DNA from: Robertmurraya siralis
GTDB lineage: Bacteria > Bacillota > Bacilli > Bacillales > Cytobacillaceae
Reading direction: 5' to 3'
Assembly: GCF_005502275.1 (NCBI RefSeq)
Contig: NZ_SWLZ01000004.1
Coordinates: 186,001-250,000 of the forward strand
DNA length: 64,000 nucleotides
Below, one piece after another: positions 49,155 through 56,983 of the stretch; positions within the stretch are counted from its first letter, which is position 1, and every line of letters starts with the position of its first letter. The position numbers were made by a program, and so were the translations under genes. Under the pieces are notes generated by a model. The model did no database searches and was not told the DNA's origin. It saw only the letters and a program-made list of their open reading frames with translations.

Positions 49155-49328
49155 ATGATTATTGTAGAACTGGATAAGTATAGAATGAATAAACAATATG
49201 AAGATTATTATAAAGGATTATCATGTTCTGATGTTTTAAATAAAAAGAAATTAAATACATACGATAAAGAATTAGTTGCTGGTTATATGAAGCTACTAAC
49301 AAGTCAGATTAAGACAAAGGAGGTGTAA
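49155..49328 (+). CDS. Hypothetical small protein (yopM-O position)
   Basis: 57 residues after GAGAGGAGGTTTAATTA. Charged, helical, Tyr-rich. It occupies the interval between aimP and yopP, where SPbeta has small genes yopM-yopO, but I see no clear identity. Confidence 0.6.
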   Translation: MIIVELDKYRMNKQYEDYYKGLSCSDVLNKKKLNTYDKELVAGYMKLLTSQIKTKEV

Positions 49329-49330
49329 TG

Positions 49331-49522
49331 ATGACCAAAATTGAAATTAAAGGAGAATTGATTACAAATGAAGAGTTAACAGACCAAGATCTTGTGATTA
49401 AATTTATGAAAGCGCTAAGAACAGAAAATTTGATGTTTAATGGGGCAAGTAAGCCAATAGAAGATATTAAGATTTATGAAAAAATACATAGAGAAAGTGG
49501 AAGTGAGCAATACAATGTTTAA
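49331..49522 (+). CDS. Hypothetical small acidic protein
   Basis: 63 residues; second of two ATG codons after AAGGAGGTGTA. Beta strand then helix. The ribosome binding site lies in the stop region of the gene before. Unknown. Confidence 0.6.
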   Translation: MTKIEIKGELITNEELTDQDLVIKFMKALRTENLMFNGASKPIEDIKIYEKIHRESGSEQYNV

Positions 49523-49661
49523 TAGTAACGATAGGCTGATTGAATTGTTGCAAATAGATAATATTAGTGAAATGGAACTGAGTGAATATGTAGAATTGTT
49601 AGAACTATTAGATGCAAGAAGAGAGAGGATATATGGTTTATTGTATTCAATAAAAAGTTAA
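49515..49661 (+). CDS. Hypothetical helical protein
   Basis: 48 residues; ATG 49515 overlaps the upstream stop by 8 bases. One acidic helix bundle (ISEMELSEYVELLELLDARR). Weak ribosome binding site, so coupling is likely. Unknown. Confidence 0.5.
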   Translation: MFNSNDRLIELLQIDNISEMELSEYVELLELLDARRERIYGLLYSIKS

Positions 49662-49688
49662 TTTTATATGAAAGTTAAAGGTGATAAA

Positions 49689-49865
49689 ATGAAATATCCA
49701 TACAAGAAAGGGCATTGTGTATTGTTAGGTGGATTTAGGTATGTAATTAAAGATATTAATGAAAATGCAGCATTTGTGATTCATATATCAGATCCAAATG
49801 GGCGAAGAGGTTCATGGATACTGAAATCAAAATTACCGATTCCTTTTGCCAAAATTAATATTTAA
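49689..49865 (+). CDS. Hypothetical SH3-like basic protein
   Basis: 58 residues; ATG 49689 after AAAGGTGATAAA. YPYKKGHCVLLGGFRYVIKD begins a small beta barrel; GRRGSWILKSKLPIPF is basic. Unknown. Confidence 0.6.
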   Translation: MKYPYKKGHCVLLGGFRYVIKDINENAAFVIHISDPNGRRGSWILKSKLPIPFAKINI

Positions 49866-49898
49866 ATAAAAATCTTGTTTTATATAGAAGGTGATTAG

Positions 49899-50126
49899 AT
49901 GGATATAAAAATAAAGTTAAAAATGCACCGTGTATATCATTTGAGAAATGCCACTCATATTTTAGCTACGAAAAATTATGGGAGTATTCACAAAGATGAT
50001 ATTGTTGAAGTTCATAATTACTGTGGTATGGATTATGTTTGTGATATAGGCGCAGAACTAGAAAATGAAATATTGAATGAGATTGATGACAATATCTTAC
50101 TAGAAATAACATATGGAGTAGTATAA
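49899..50126 (+). CDS. Hypothetical protein
   Basis: 75 residues after GAAGGTGATTAG. Basic start, acidic end, beta-rich. Unknown. Confidence 0.6.
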   Translation: MDIKIKLKMHRVYHLRNATHILATKNYGSIHKDDIVEVHNYCGMDYVCDIGAELENEILNEIDDNILLEITYGVV

Positions 50127-50155
50127 AAGTCTCTATTCCGAATTGAGGTGATATT

Positions 50156-50308
50156 ATGAACAGATTGATTAAATTTTTAAATATGAATCAACACAAGATT
50201 AGTCATTTTGAAGGAAATGAGAAGATGTTACTAATACACATGGCGAATGGTGATACTATCGAATTTTATAGTGAGAAAGGTATGGTTGTACATCATTATA
50301 AATATTGA
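50156..50308 (+). CDS. Hypothetical small protein
   Basis: 50 residues after TGAGGTGATATT. His-containing, beta-rich. Unknown. Confidence 0.55.
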   Translation: MNRLIKFLNMNQHKISHFEGNEKMLLIHMANGDTIEFYSEKGMVVHHYKY

Positions 50309-50317
50309 GGTGATATT

Positions 50318-50536
50318 ATGGAAGTAAGAAACTATTTAGAATCTTTAAGAACACGACAATTAATGGCATTACTCAATGATGCAAGAACGTGTGGATGGTG
50401 CTATGAGTATATTGATGGTGAAGAAGTGGTGATAGATCATTCTGAGATCAAGACAGTTCTAAACACTAGAGAACACATACCAAACAAACCCGAAGCAAAA
50501 GCTCTTAGAAGAGAAAGAGCAAAGCGTGAAAAATAA
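50318..50536 (+). CDS. Hypothetical basic-tailed protein
   Basis: 72 residues after TTGAGGTGATATT. Helical start, CGWCYEYIDGEEVVIDHSEI in the centre, then a very basic tail ending LRRERAKREK. The basic tail suggests nucleic-acid contact. Unknown. Confidence 0.6.
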   Translation: MEVRNYLESLRTRQLMALLNDARTCGWCYEYIDGEEVVIDHSEIKTVLNTREHIPNKPEAKALRRERAKREK

Positions 50537-50555
50537 TAAGCATGGAGGTAACGAT

Positions 50556-50891
50556 ATGATTTATTGGGAAAATGCAATAATTACACTTTCATTCTGCTTA
50601 GTGTTTTACATATGTATTAAAGGGCTTTCTGAAAGATATAAATATAAAACAAAAGCATCATCTCATCATGTATTTATAGATGATGATGCACATAATATAA
50701 TACACGACTGTTATTATGATGTTTTTGGATTGACACCCAACAATATAGAAATAATAGAAATTTATAACTCACTTCCAAAGGAGAACAAATTATTAGCAGA
50801 ACGATGGGGATGGAATGATACAGAAGTAAGAGAAGAAGTATATAGATTTATTAGAGATTTAATGGATAAAAGTCTAATGGAGGTGAATTAA
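50556..50891 (+). CDS. Membrane-anchored protein
   Basis: 111 residues; ATG 50556 after GGAGGTAACGAT. One N-terminal membrane helix (NAIITLSFCLVFYICIKGLS), then a cytoplasmic alpha-helical domain. Last intact gene before yopP. Unknown. Confidence 0.65.
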   Translation: MIYWENAIITLSFCLVFYICIKGLSERYKYKTKASSHHVFIDDDAHNIIHDCYYDVFGLTPNNIEIIEIYNSLPKENKLLAERWGWNDTEVREEVYRFIRDLMDKSLMEVN

Positions 50892-50893
50892 TT

Positions 50894-50957
50894 ATGATTG
50901 ACAAAATTATAGCATATAGAATATGAAGAAAATGTAAGACTTAAAAAAGAAATTTGA
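50894..50957 (+). pseudogene. Remnant of a tiny gene
   Basis: GAGGTGAATTA and ATG 50894 give MIDKIIAYRI and a stop; the next frame continues YEENVRLKKEI to a stop at 50957. Looks like a small gene with a frameshift, or chance. Confidence 0.25.
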
Positions 50958-50983
50958 AAATAGATAAAACCTTTGTTTTTTTT

Positions 50984-51012
50984 AGAACTTACTTAAGTAG
51001 GTTCTATTTTTG
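50984..51012 (+). terminator. Rho-independent terminator before yopP
   Basis: AGAACTTAC / GTAGGTTCT (9 bp with one wobble), then ATTTTTG. Separates the arbitrium transcript from yopPQR. Confidence 0.75.
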
Positions 51013-51023
51013 TTTTGATTATA

Positions 51024-51092
51024 ATTTATTTAATTAAATAAATAATGTTTACATTTTGGTTAATTGTGGTATAATATAATTAAATGGATAAC
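51024..51092 (+). promoter_or_regulatory. yopPQR promoter with perfect palindromic operator
   Basis: ATTTATTTAATTAAATAAAT (51024-51043) is a perfect 20-base palindrome of the AT motif. TTTACA (51048-51053), 16 bases, TATAAT (51070-51075), then a further copy, ATAATTAAATGGATA (51076-51090). Placement upstream and downstream of the promoter fits autoregulation by the YopR-like protein. Confidence 0.75.
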
Positions 51093-51119
51093 GTATAGAT
51101 GTGACAAGGAGGGATAATG

Positions 51120-52166
51120 ATGCTCGCAGAAAATGTTGTAAAGATAGGACAAAATGAGATTTACGATCAGATTGAATTATTTTTAGAAAAAAAGAAAATG
51201 AAAAGTGGCAGTGAAAAAACAAAAGAAGCATACTATATAGATATTAGAGATTTTTTTAGATATTTGACAAAAGGACAAAAAGACTTAGGGTTCCTATCGA
51301 TTGAAGATATCCAGTTAGGTTTAGATGACATAGTGAATTATCAATTATATTTAAAGCATCAAAAAGGACTAATAAATAAGAGTATCAATAGGAAACTTTC
51401 AACTATTTCGCAACTGTATGCTCGCTTTCAAATGCGTGGAATGGTTAAAGATTTATCGGCATTTGATGAAGCAGATCGTTTGAAAGAAGGAAAAAATCAT
51501 CATGGCGTGTTAACAGTCAATGAAGTTTTTCAAATGGCTGATTTGGTGTTAAATCAAAAGCGTGGGAGGAAACGATTAACTAAGTATTACTTGTTACTTT
51601 TGGCTTTAGATAGCTGCTTAAGGAAATCGGCTCTGTTGAACTTAACATGGGATGACTTTTTGATAATTAACAATGATGAGGTTGAAATAAGAGCGATTGA
51701 TAAAGGAAATGAAGAACGCAACTTGAGAATTTCAAGAGAATTTTATGAAGAGCTTCAACAATTAAAAAATGAGTCATCCACAAATAAAGTATTTAATATC
51801 AGTGAAACTTCTATCCAAGAAATGATGAATTATTTAAATAAAAAAATGAACTTTGAAAAAAAGAGGAATATTGTTTTTCATTCTATAAGAAAGTGCGGTG
51901 TGACCTTTCAATATCGAATATCTGGTGGAGATCTACTACATGCTAGAAAAGCATCAGGACATAAAAGTTTAGCCAATCTCCAACTATATCTAGGAGAGAC
52001 AGATCTTAATGTTTTAGGTGCTGTGAGTTCAACAAAAAATAAGTTAGACGATGAATTGTTTATGAAAGTTTCTCATGAAGAACTGATAGAAGGAATAAAA
52101 AAACTAAATAAAGACCAAATACTTTTATTAAATATAAAATTAAATGAGATAAGAAGTAAACAATAA
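51120..52166 (+). CDS. YopP-like tyrosine recombinase
   Basis: 348 residues; second of two ATG codons for spacing from AAGGAGGG. SAM-like core-binding N-terminal domain (TKEAYYIDIRDFFRYLTKGQ) and a catalytic domain: CLRKSALLNLTWDDF (Arg), FHSIRKCG (HxxR), ASGHKSLANLQLYLG (His and nucleophile Tyr). All catalytic positions look present. In SPbeta the gene at this place, yopP, is integrase-like and lies in the lysogeny operon rather than beside the attachment site. Confidence 0.85.
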   Translation: MLAENVVKIGQNEIYDQIELFLEKKKMKSGSEKTKEAYYIDIRDFFRYLTKGQKDLGFLSIEDIQLGLDDIVNYQLYLKHQKGLINKSINRKLSTISQLYARFQMRGMVKDLSAFDEADRLKEGKNHHGVLTVNEVFQMADLVLNQKRGRKRLTKYYLLLLALDSCLRKSALLNLTWDDFLIINNDEVEIRAIDKGNEERNLRISREFYEELQQLKNESSTNKVFNISETSIQEMMNYLNKKMNFEKKRNIVFHSIRKCGVTFQYRISGGDLLHARKASGHKSLANLQLYLGETDLNVLGAVSSTKNKLDDELFMKVSHEELIEGIKKLNKDQILLLNIKLNEIRSKQ

Positions 52167-52217
52167 ATTAATTTACACTAATAACTATATAATGTACAAT
52201 TAATTTGAGGTGATTTT

Positions 52218-53582
52218 ATGAAAAATAAGGAAAAGTTAGTTGAGCACCTGATAGATAATATACAGAAAATAAAGCGAGATAAAAGTGTAATTAGTGATAT
52301 TAAACTTGAGTTAGCTAATAAATATGACATTTTAGCAGGAGATGTCCAAGAGTGGATCAATAAACCTGAAGATAAATTAAATGATTTGGACATAAGAGAA
52401 TTATATTTATTTGCGGAACAAATTTATTTAAAAACAGGAAATGTTAAAGATTTATCTTTGGAATTGTATTTTACAGATATCGAGAAGGACATGGCAAGGA
52501 AATATGAAGCATCTTTATATAGTGAGAGATTAAGTTTTCCAATAACATTATCTGATGCAAGAGTTATTGAAGATGGTGTGTTCGCAGTTTTAATGGATAT
52601 AAAAACAATTAATGAACTTGTGAATAATCAGTTGCTTATTTATGATTATGAAATTCAACGTGAAGCTGTGTTGGTAAAAGGGAAAGATGGTTCTATTCGC
52701 AAGAAGCCCAAAATTGTCAAAAAGAACGTTGATGAGATCACCGAACATCTTTTAAAAGGGACATTGTCTAAAACAGCTCCACCTTTAATATGGAATGCGC
52801 TACCTAGAAGTGGCAAAACAGGAGATGAACTTTATTTTGACCCCGCAAAGCAAGAATTGACTATTTTAGAAGGTACAGAGTTAGCAATTGGAGATGGATT
52901 CCACAGAATTAATGGTATCAAAAACGCTTTAATGAAGAATACCTCCATTGAGCGCAAACTGTTAGTATACATTAGTAATATGTCTAAAAAGCTATTTAGG
53001 GCAGAAATGGCTCAGTTGGCAAAAGCTACTCCCATATCTACAGTTCGTGTTCAAGAGTGGGAATCAAAAAGATATTCAGATAGCATTGTACAGCAGCTTA
53101 AGTTGGAAAGTGATCTGAAGGATAGAATTTCTCAAACTAATCGAATTAAAACAATAGCAAATGAATTGGTTTCTTATAACATTTTGGCAGACACGATAGA
53201 TGAAGAATTTGACATTAGCAATCGTGCAGAATCATATGATGTTGGAGATTTTTTAGTTGAATACTTCAACGTACTAGTTGGTGCATACTCAGAAGATTTT
53301 TTAGATAATCCTTCAGAGTCTAGAAAGATTTCACTGTTGGTAGATAATAATATGTTTGTAGGGTATGTCACTTTGGCTGCACGCTTGTATAAGAAGGGGA
53401 TTAAACCTAGAGAGGTTAGAAAGATAATAAGACAAATTGACTTTTCAAGAACTAATCCTCTATGGAGACAAATCGGAATAATAAACTCTGAAGGTAAAAT
53501 TGAAAGAGATACAGTTAAAATTAGAAAAAATATAAAAAAATACTTTAAAGAGATAGATATAGAAAGCATGGTGAATTCATAA
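52218..53582 (+). CDS. YopQ-like lysogeny-operon protein
   Basis: 454 residues, close to SPbeta YopQ in size, after TTGAGGTGATTTT. The centre has ELAIGDGFHRINGIKNAL, like the DGQHR core of DndB-type and ParB/Srx-fold proteins, so nucleic-acid or nucleotide binding is plausible. The rest is helical. Its place between a YopP-like and a YopR-like gene is the main basis for the name. In SPbeta it takes part in keeping the prophage stable. Confidence 0.75.
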   Translation: MKNKEKLVEHLIDNIQKIKRDKSVISDIKLELANKYDILAGDVQEWINKPEDKLNDLDIRELYLFAEQIYLKTGNVKDLSLELYFTDIEKDMARKYEASLYSERLSFPITLSDARVIEDGVFAVLMDIKTINELVNNQLLIYDYEIQREAVLVKGKDGSIRKKPKIVKKNVDEITEHLLKGTLSKTAPPLIWNALPRSGKTGDELYFDPAKQELTILEGTELAIGDGFHRINGIKNALMKNTSIERKLLVYISNMSKKLFRAEMAQLAKATPISTVRVQEWESKRYSDSIVQQLKLESDLKDRISQTNRIKTIANELVSYNILADTIDEEFDISNRAESYDVGDFLVEYFNVLVGAYSEDFLDNPSESRKISLLVDNNMFVGYVTLAARLYKKGIKPREVRKIIRQIDFSRTNPLWRQIGIINSEGKIERDTVKIRKNIKKYFKEIDIESMVNS

Positions 53583-53583
53583 A

Positions 53584-54561
53584 ATGAATAACATGTATAA
53601 TATGGAGATTAAGGAAGAGTTTCTTAGGTCGCAATATAGTGAAGATACAGCTAAAATTGCAAGGTATGTTTTTTATTACTCATATCTAATAGAGAAAACA
53701 TTGAATAAAGATGTTTTTGAATTTACTATTGATGAACTAGGATCTGTAATTGCTAATTCTAATCCAACGAGTATTGTTGTGGCAAGGTCAAGAGGAAGTA
53801 TAATTTCACAATACTTAAATTGGGCTTATGATAATAACTATAGAGTTAGTAATATAAACCCATTACAGAACATTACAGATGACTGGTACTCCCAATTTAT
53901 AGATAAAAATATTAAACAATTTATATCCATAAAAGAACTTAATGAAATTGTGTCAGGCTTAGTTAATTATCAAGATAAAATCATTCCAGTATTACTTTTT
54001 CATGGAGTATATGGTACACAAAGTTCGGAAATACGTAATTTAAAATTAAGCGATATTCAAGCAGATGGTACTACAGTAAGACTCTATGATGATAGAAAAG
54101 GTGAGCGGTTTATTACCTTAGATAAAGAAGTAATTGAAATGTTAATACAAGCTGCGAATGAATCTTCTTATTATCATAAAAATGGACTAACAGCTATTTC
54201 AAGATGGGCACAATCTGACTTACTTGAAAGTGACTATATAGTAAAAATGGCTAAAAAAGGTAGGGGTTCAGAGGGTAAAAGAGTGTCGCAAACAATCATC
54301 ATCAAAAGAGTTGATTTAATTGCAGAATATTTTGGTATGCCTGATTTGACTCCAAAAAGTATTAATCGTTCTGGTATGTTATATTATGCAAGTAAACTTA
54401 TTGGAGTCAAAGAGAAGTTATCACAACAAGATTTTAATGTGATAGGAGATAGATTTAATTTGACAAAGATGGAGAGTAATGGTCACATATATTATAATTC
54501 AACTTACTTGAGCAGTTATATTAACAAAGAGAATATTGATAGACTATATGGCACTAATTAG
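53584..54561 (+). CDS. YopR (MrpR)-like master repressor
   Basis: 325 residues, the same length as I recall for SPbeta YopR. Fold of a tyrosine recombinase: core-binding domain, then GVYGTQSSEIRNLKLSDIQA where an active enzyme would have G-x-R-x-S-E, and KSINRSGMLYYASKLIG where HxxR would be. The catalytic Arg, His and the terminal Tyr motif are lost, which is how MrpR came to be a DNA-binding repressor. It begins one base after the yopQ stop. Its expected operators are the AT motifs across the window. Confidence 0.85.
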   Translation: MNNMYNMEIKEEFLRSQYSEDTAKIARYVFYYSYLIEKTLNKDVFEFTIDELGSVIANSNPTSIVVARSRGSIISQYLNWAYDNNYRVSNINPLQNITDDWYSQFIDKNIKQFISIKELNEIVSGLVNYQDKIIPVLLFHGVYGTQSSEIRNLKLSDIQADGTTVRLYDDRKGERFITLDKEVIEMLIQAANESSYYHKNGLTAISRWAQSDLLESDYIVKMAKKGRGSEGKRVSQTIIIKRVDLIAEYFGMPDLTPKSINRSGMLYYASKLIGVKEKLSQQDFNVIGDRFNLTKMESNGHIYYNSTYLSSYINKENIDRLYGTN

Positions 54562-54564
54562 TAA

Positions 54565-54590
54565 AACTTAACCCTTAGATGGGTTAAGTT
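54565..54590 (+). terminator. Hairpin after the YopR-like gene
   Basis: AACTTAACCC / GGGTTAAGTT (10 bp, loop TTAGAT), without a strong T-run. An AT motif copy (54601-54623) follows. Confidence 0.6.
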
Positions 54591-54767
54591 AATACATATA
54601 AATAAATTAAATTCATATTAATAAAAAAGGAATATGTATGCTGTTTTCAGTATTAACAATAATGTAGCAATTGTTACCAAGATGTTAATATTGACAAGAA
54701 CATGATATATTCGACAAAAATAGACAAAGACAAATGTAAATTATTGTAGTAAAATGGAATTACTAAA

Positions 54768-54836
54768 TCTAAGTTAACTACTTGGTTAACCTAAAACTAG
54801 GGAGATAGGATGAATCCTGACCCCCTAGCCTACTAC
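54768..54836 (-). terminator. Hairpin region ending the yopS-like transcript
   Basis: On the minus strand CTAGGGGG...AGGAT/ATCCT...CCCTAG (54802-54829) is followed by TTTTAGG, forming a likely terminator. To its right on the + strand there is AGTTAAC/GTTAACC (54771-54789). The preceding 150 bases hold GACAA repeats (near 54697, 54716, 54724, 54730) but no gene. Confidence 0.5.
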
Positions 54837-55049
54837 TTATATATTCCATTTATACAGATCATCGATATGGCAATCCAACTTTGAAGCGATCAGTCTTGAT
54901 GTAGGTAAACTCATTAACTTTTTCTGGTTTTTGTAAGCACTTAACTGGTGCTTAGAGATGCCAGTTTTGTCTGCCAAATCGTTTAGAGACATACGCTTCT
55001 CATCTAAAATATTTTGTAGTAGGCATTTTCCGACATAAGGATGTAACAT
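54837..55049 (-). CDS. YopS-like XRE repressor
   Basis: 70 residues: MSLNDLADKTGISKHQLSAY is the helix-turn-helix, CHIDDLYKWNI the closing helix. ATG after TAGGAGGCTGTCCG. It faces the yopPQR operon from the other strand, as yopS does in SPbeta. Probably controls the rightward promoter at 55135. Confidence 0.8.
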   Translation of the reverse strand: MLHPYVGKCLLQNILDEKRMSLNDLADKTGISKHQLSAYKNQKKLMSLPTSRLIASKLDCHIDDLYKWNI

Positions 55050-55134
55050 CGGACAGCCTCCTATTCACTTGTACAGTATAATATTAGCAATTCTTTCCAC
55101 CCAATTGCAATGTTTTTTTCTTTTAGGAAGAAAG

Positions 55135-55163
55135 TTGAAAAATTAGGAAGATAGGATTATAAT
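55135..55163 (+). promoter_or_regulatory. Promoter divergent from the yopS-like gene
   Basis: TTGAAA (55135-55140), 17 bases, TATAAT (55158-55163). Nearby TTAGGAAGA occurs twice (55123, 55143), as possible operator half-sites. This promoter lacks the AT motif. Confidence 0.65.
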
Positions 55164-55298
55164 TAAAAATAGGAACGTAAGTTCGTATTTTAGGGGGGTG
55201 AAAAAAATGTAATAGGGAAATTATATATAATGCCATCTATGGGATAGAGATAAAGAATAGAGAAAAATAACAAAAAAACAGAATGGGGGAAGCATTGT

Positions 55299-55505
55299 TT
55301 GAAGACATTACTGTATGGCACACTATCCTTGGTAATTTCAAAATTAACCAAATTAACATTCGAAGAAGCAAAACTCCTATTTAGTGATGAAAATATTAAA
55401 ACTGTTAATCTAGTATTTGAATTGATGGATAATAGCATACATAGTTTTGAGGTCAAGGATCACTTTATGGAGTGGGAAGAAGAAAATGAAAATGTTGAAG
55501 AATAA
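55299..55505 (+). CDS. Hypothetical small protein
   Basis: 68 residues from TTG after GGGGGAAGCATTGT. Alpha/beta, with an acidic end (MEWEEENENVEE). A single-gene unit between its promoter and terminator. Unknown. Confidence 0.6.
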   Translation: MKTLLYGTLSLVISKLTKLTFEEAKLLFSDENIKTVNLVFELMDNSIHSFEVKDHFMEWEEENENVEE

Positions 55506-55508
55506 AAA

Positions 55509-55540
55509 ATCACTTAGCTGGAACTAAGTGATCAAATTTT
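55509..55540 (+). terminator. Rho-independent terminator
   Basis: ATCACTTAG / CTAAGTGAT (9 bp), then CAAATTTTT. Confidence 0.75.
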
Positions 55541-55645
55541 TAAACTGATTAGTTTATCTCTTGAATAGTCTATTATATTCACAAAATAAAATCAAGTTGT
55601 TGAATATAATATTATATAGATATTTTACACTATTTTACTATTTTC

Positions 55646-55686
55646 AGTCATCACAAATCCAAAAGGATTAAGATGACTTTTCTTTT
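55646..55686 (+). terminator. Second terminator, isolated
   Basis: AGTCATC/GATGACT plus AATCC/GGATT inner stem, then TTTCTTTTT. No gene precedes it within 130 bases, so an unannotated small RNA may start between 55540 and 55640. Confidence 0.65.
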
Positions 55687-55715
55687 TAAAGGAGTAATTC
55701 ATTAATAAATTATGC

Positions 55716-55755
55716 TTGACATTATTTTATTAATGAATTAAATTAATATTATAAA
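55716..55755 (+). promoter_or_regulatory. Promoter-like region with AT motif
   Basis: TTGACA (55716-55721) precedes GAATTAAATTAATATTATAA (55735-55754). The -10 at 17 bases (TAAATT) is weak and lies in the motif. Confidence 0.5.
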
Positions 55756-55775
55756 GACGGAAAGGTGAGAGAAGG

Positions 55776-55961
55776 TTGTTAGCAAGAGAGTACATAGAGA
55801 AAGCTTTATATAGTTGCCAACGTGCATTAAAGGACTTAAAGAACGATGATATTAGAAAAACGCTGGGAGATTTGGATTTTGTAGAAGATAGAGTCAAAGC
55901 AGCTAAAATTCTACTAAGGTTAGAATTAAAAGAAAGGGAGGGAAGTATGAAAAATGGTTAA
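55776..55961 (+). CDS. Hypothetical helical protein
   Basis: 61 residues from TTG after GAGAGAAGG. Charged helices throughout. Unknown. Confidence 0.6.
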   Translation: MLAREYIEKALYSCQRALKDLKNDDIRKTLGDLDFVEDRVKAAKILLRLELKEREGSMKNG

Positions 55962-56016
55962 GCTAAGAAAATTAGTTAAAAAAATATTACACATTAAAAT
56001 TATTGGGATCGCATAA
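55954..56016 (+). CDS. Tiny basic peptide
   Basis: 20 residues, amphipathic and very basic (KLRKLVKKILHIKIIGI), overlapping the upstream gene by 8 bases with GGAGGGAAG ahead. Size and amphipathicity recall membrane-active peptides. May be chance. Confidence 0.35.
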   Translation: MVKLRKLVKKILHIKIIGIA

Positions 56017-56055
56017 TTTTGTAATTAAATTAATAATTGAAAGGAGATATAAAAT

Positions 56056-56310
56056 ATGAAATTGAAAATTAAAAAAATCACTGGGAATGATTTATCTGTT
56101 GATTTTGAATGCACTTGCCCTAACGAAAAATTCAAAGGAACTCCAATTGAAGATATTATGAAGACAAGAATTTATTTATCTGGATATAATGATGATTATT
56201 TTTTTGATAAAGTCAATGCTGAACCAAGATTAATTCGATGTAAATGTGGCAAGGAGTACACTCAACAATGGTTTAGAGATGGGCGAGTTATAATTAATCA
56301 ATTAAATTAA
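56056..56310 (+). CDS. Zinc-binding small protein
   Basis: 84 residues after AAAGGAGATATAAAAT. CTCP and CKCGK, 44 residues apart, make a plausible zinc site. AT motif copies lie on both sides (56021-56040 and 56294-56313). Unknown. Confidence 0.6.
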   Translation: MKLKIKKITGNDLSVDFECTCPNEKFKGTPIEDIMKTRIYLSGYNDDYFFDKVNAEPRLIRCKCGKEYTQQWFRDGRVIINQLN

Positions 56311-56334
56311 TATTACTTTAAAGGAGTTGTAAAG

Positions 56335-56937
56335 ATGAATGACCTAAAAAAGTTGCGAAATCAGCTATTAGACATTCTGAGCCTACACGAGAATAAGGAG
56401 TTGGTTATAGTTTGTGTAGGCTCAGATCGCTCTACCGGAGATTCACTTGCTCCACTAGTGGGAAAGTTCTTAAAAGAGGTCAATTTAAAACGATTCATTG
56501 TGTATGGAACACTGGAAGATCCTATACATGCTGAAAACTTAGAGGAAAAAATGAATAGTATAAATGTAAAACATAAAGATGCATACATAATAGGAATTGA
56601 TGCTTGTTTAGGAAGACTTTCTTCAGTGGGAAGAATAGATGTAAGAAATACTCCTTTGCAAGCTGGTGCAGGGGTTGGTAAAAATCTTCCACCAGTAGGA
56701 GAAAGTTCAATAGTGGGCATAGTGAATATTAGTGGATTCATGGAATTCTATGTATTACAGAGTACTAGGTTAAGCCTAGTAATGAGTATGGCTAATGAAA
56801 TTGTTGAATTAGTAAAATCAGTTGATGAATATCTGTCTGAAGGAGTAGCAGAAATAAAAAAAGCAATGGAGCACAAAAAAAAGAAATATTTTTATATAAG
56901 CAAAGGACGCTTTAGAAAATGGCTAGGATTAGTTTAA
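56335..56937 (+). CDS. YyaC-family spore protease-like protein
   Basis: 200 residues. VIVCVGSDRSTGDSLAPLVG, then IIGIDACLGRLSSVGRIDV, then NLPPVGESSIVGIVNISGFM and LQSTRLSLVM are the full YyaC (DUF1256) pattern, the HybD-like peptidase fold also used by the germination protease Gpr. YyaC genes normally sit in the chromosome of spore formers and are made during sporulation. A C-terminal basic tail (KKKKYFYISKGRFRKWLGLV) extends it. Its presence suggests the element acts in, or survives through, sporulation. Confidence 0.9.
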   Translation: MNDLKKLRNQLLDILSLHENKELVIVCVGSDRSTGDSLAPLVGKFLKEVNLKRFIVYGTLEDPIHAENLEEKMNSINVKHKDAYIIGIDACLGRLSSVGRIDVRNTPLQAGAGVGKNLPPVGESSIVGIVNISGFMEFYVLQSTRLSLVMSMANEIVELVKSVDEYLSEGVAEIKKAMEHKKKKYFYISKGRFRKWLGLV

Positions 56938-56983
56938 AAGTTGAGTTTTATTTTGAAAATTAGCAGAAAAAGGAGAGAAATGA

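Noticed and set aside
54690-54740. GACAA repeats as a CRISPR-like array
   Set aside because: Units are only five bases with irregular spacing of 6-19 bases; no cas genes are present.
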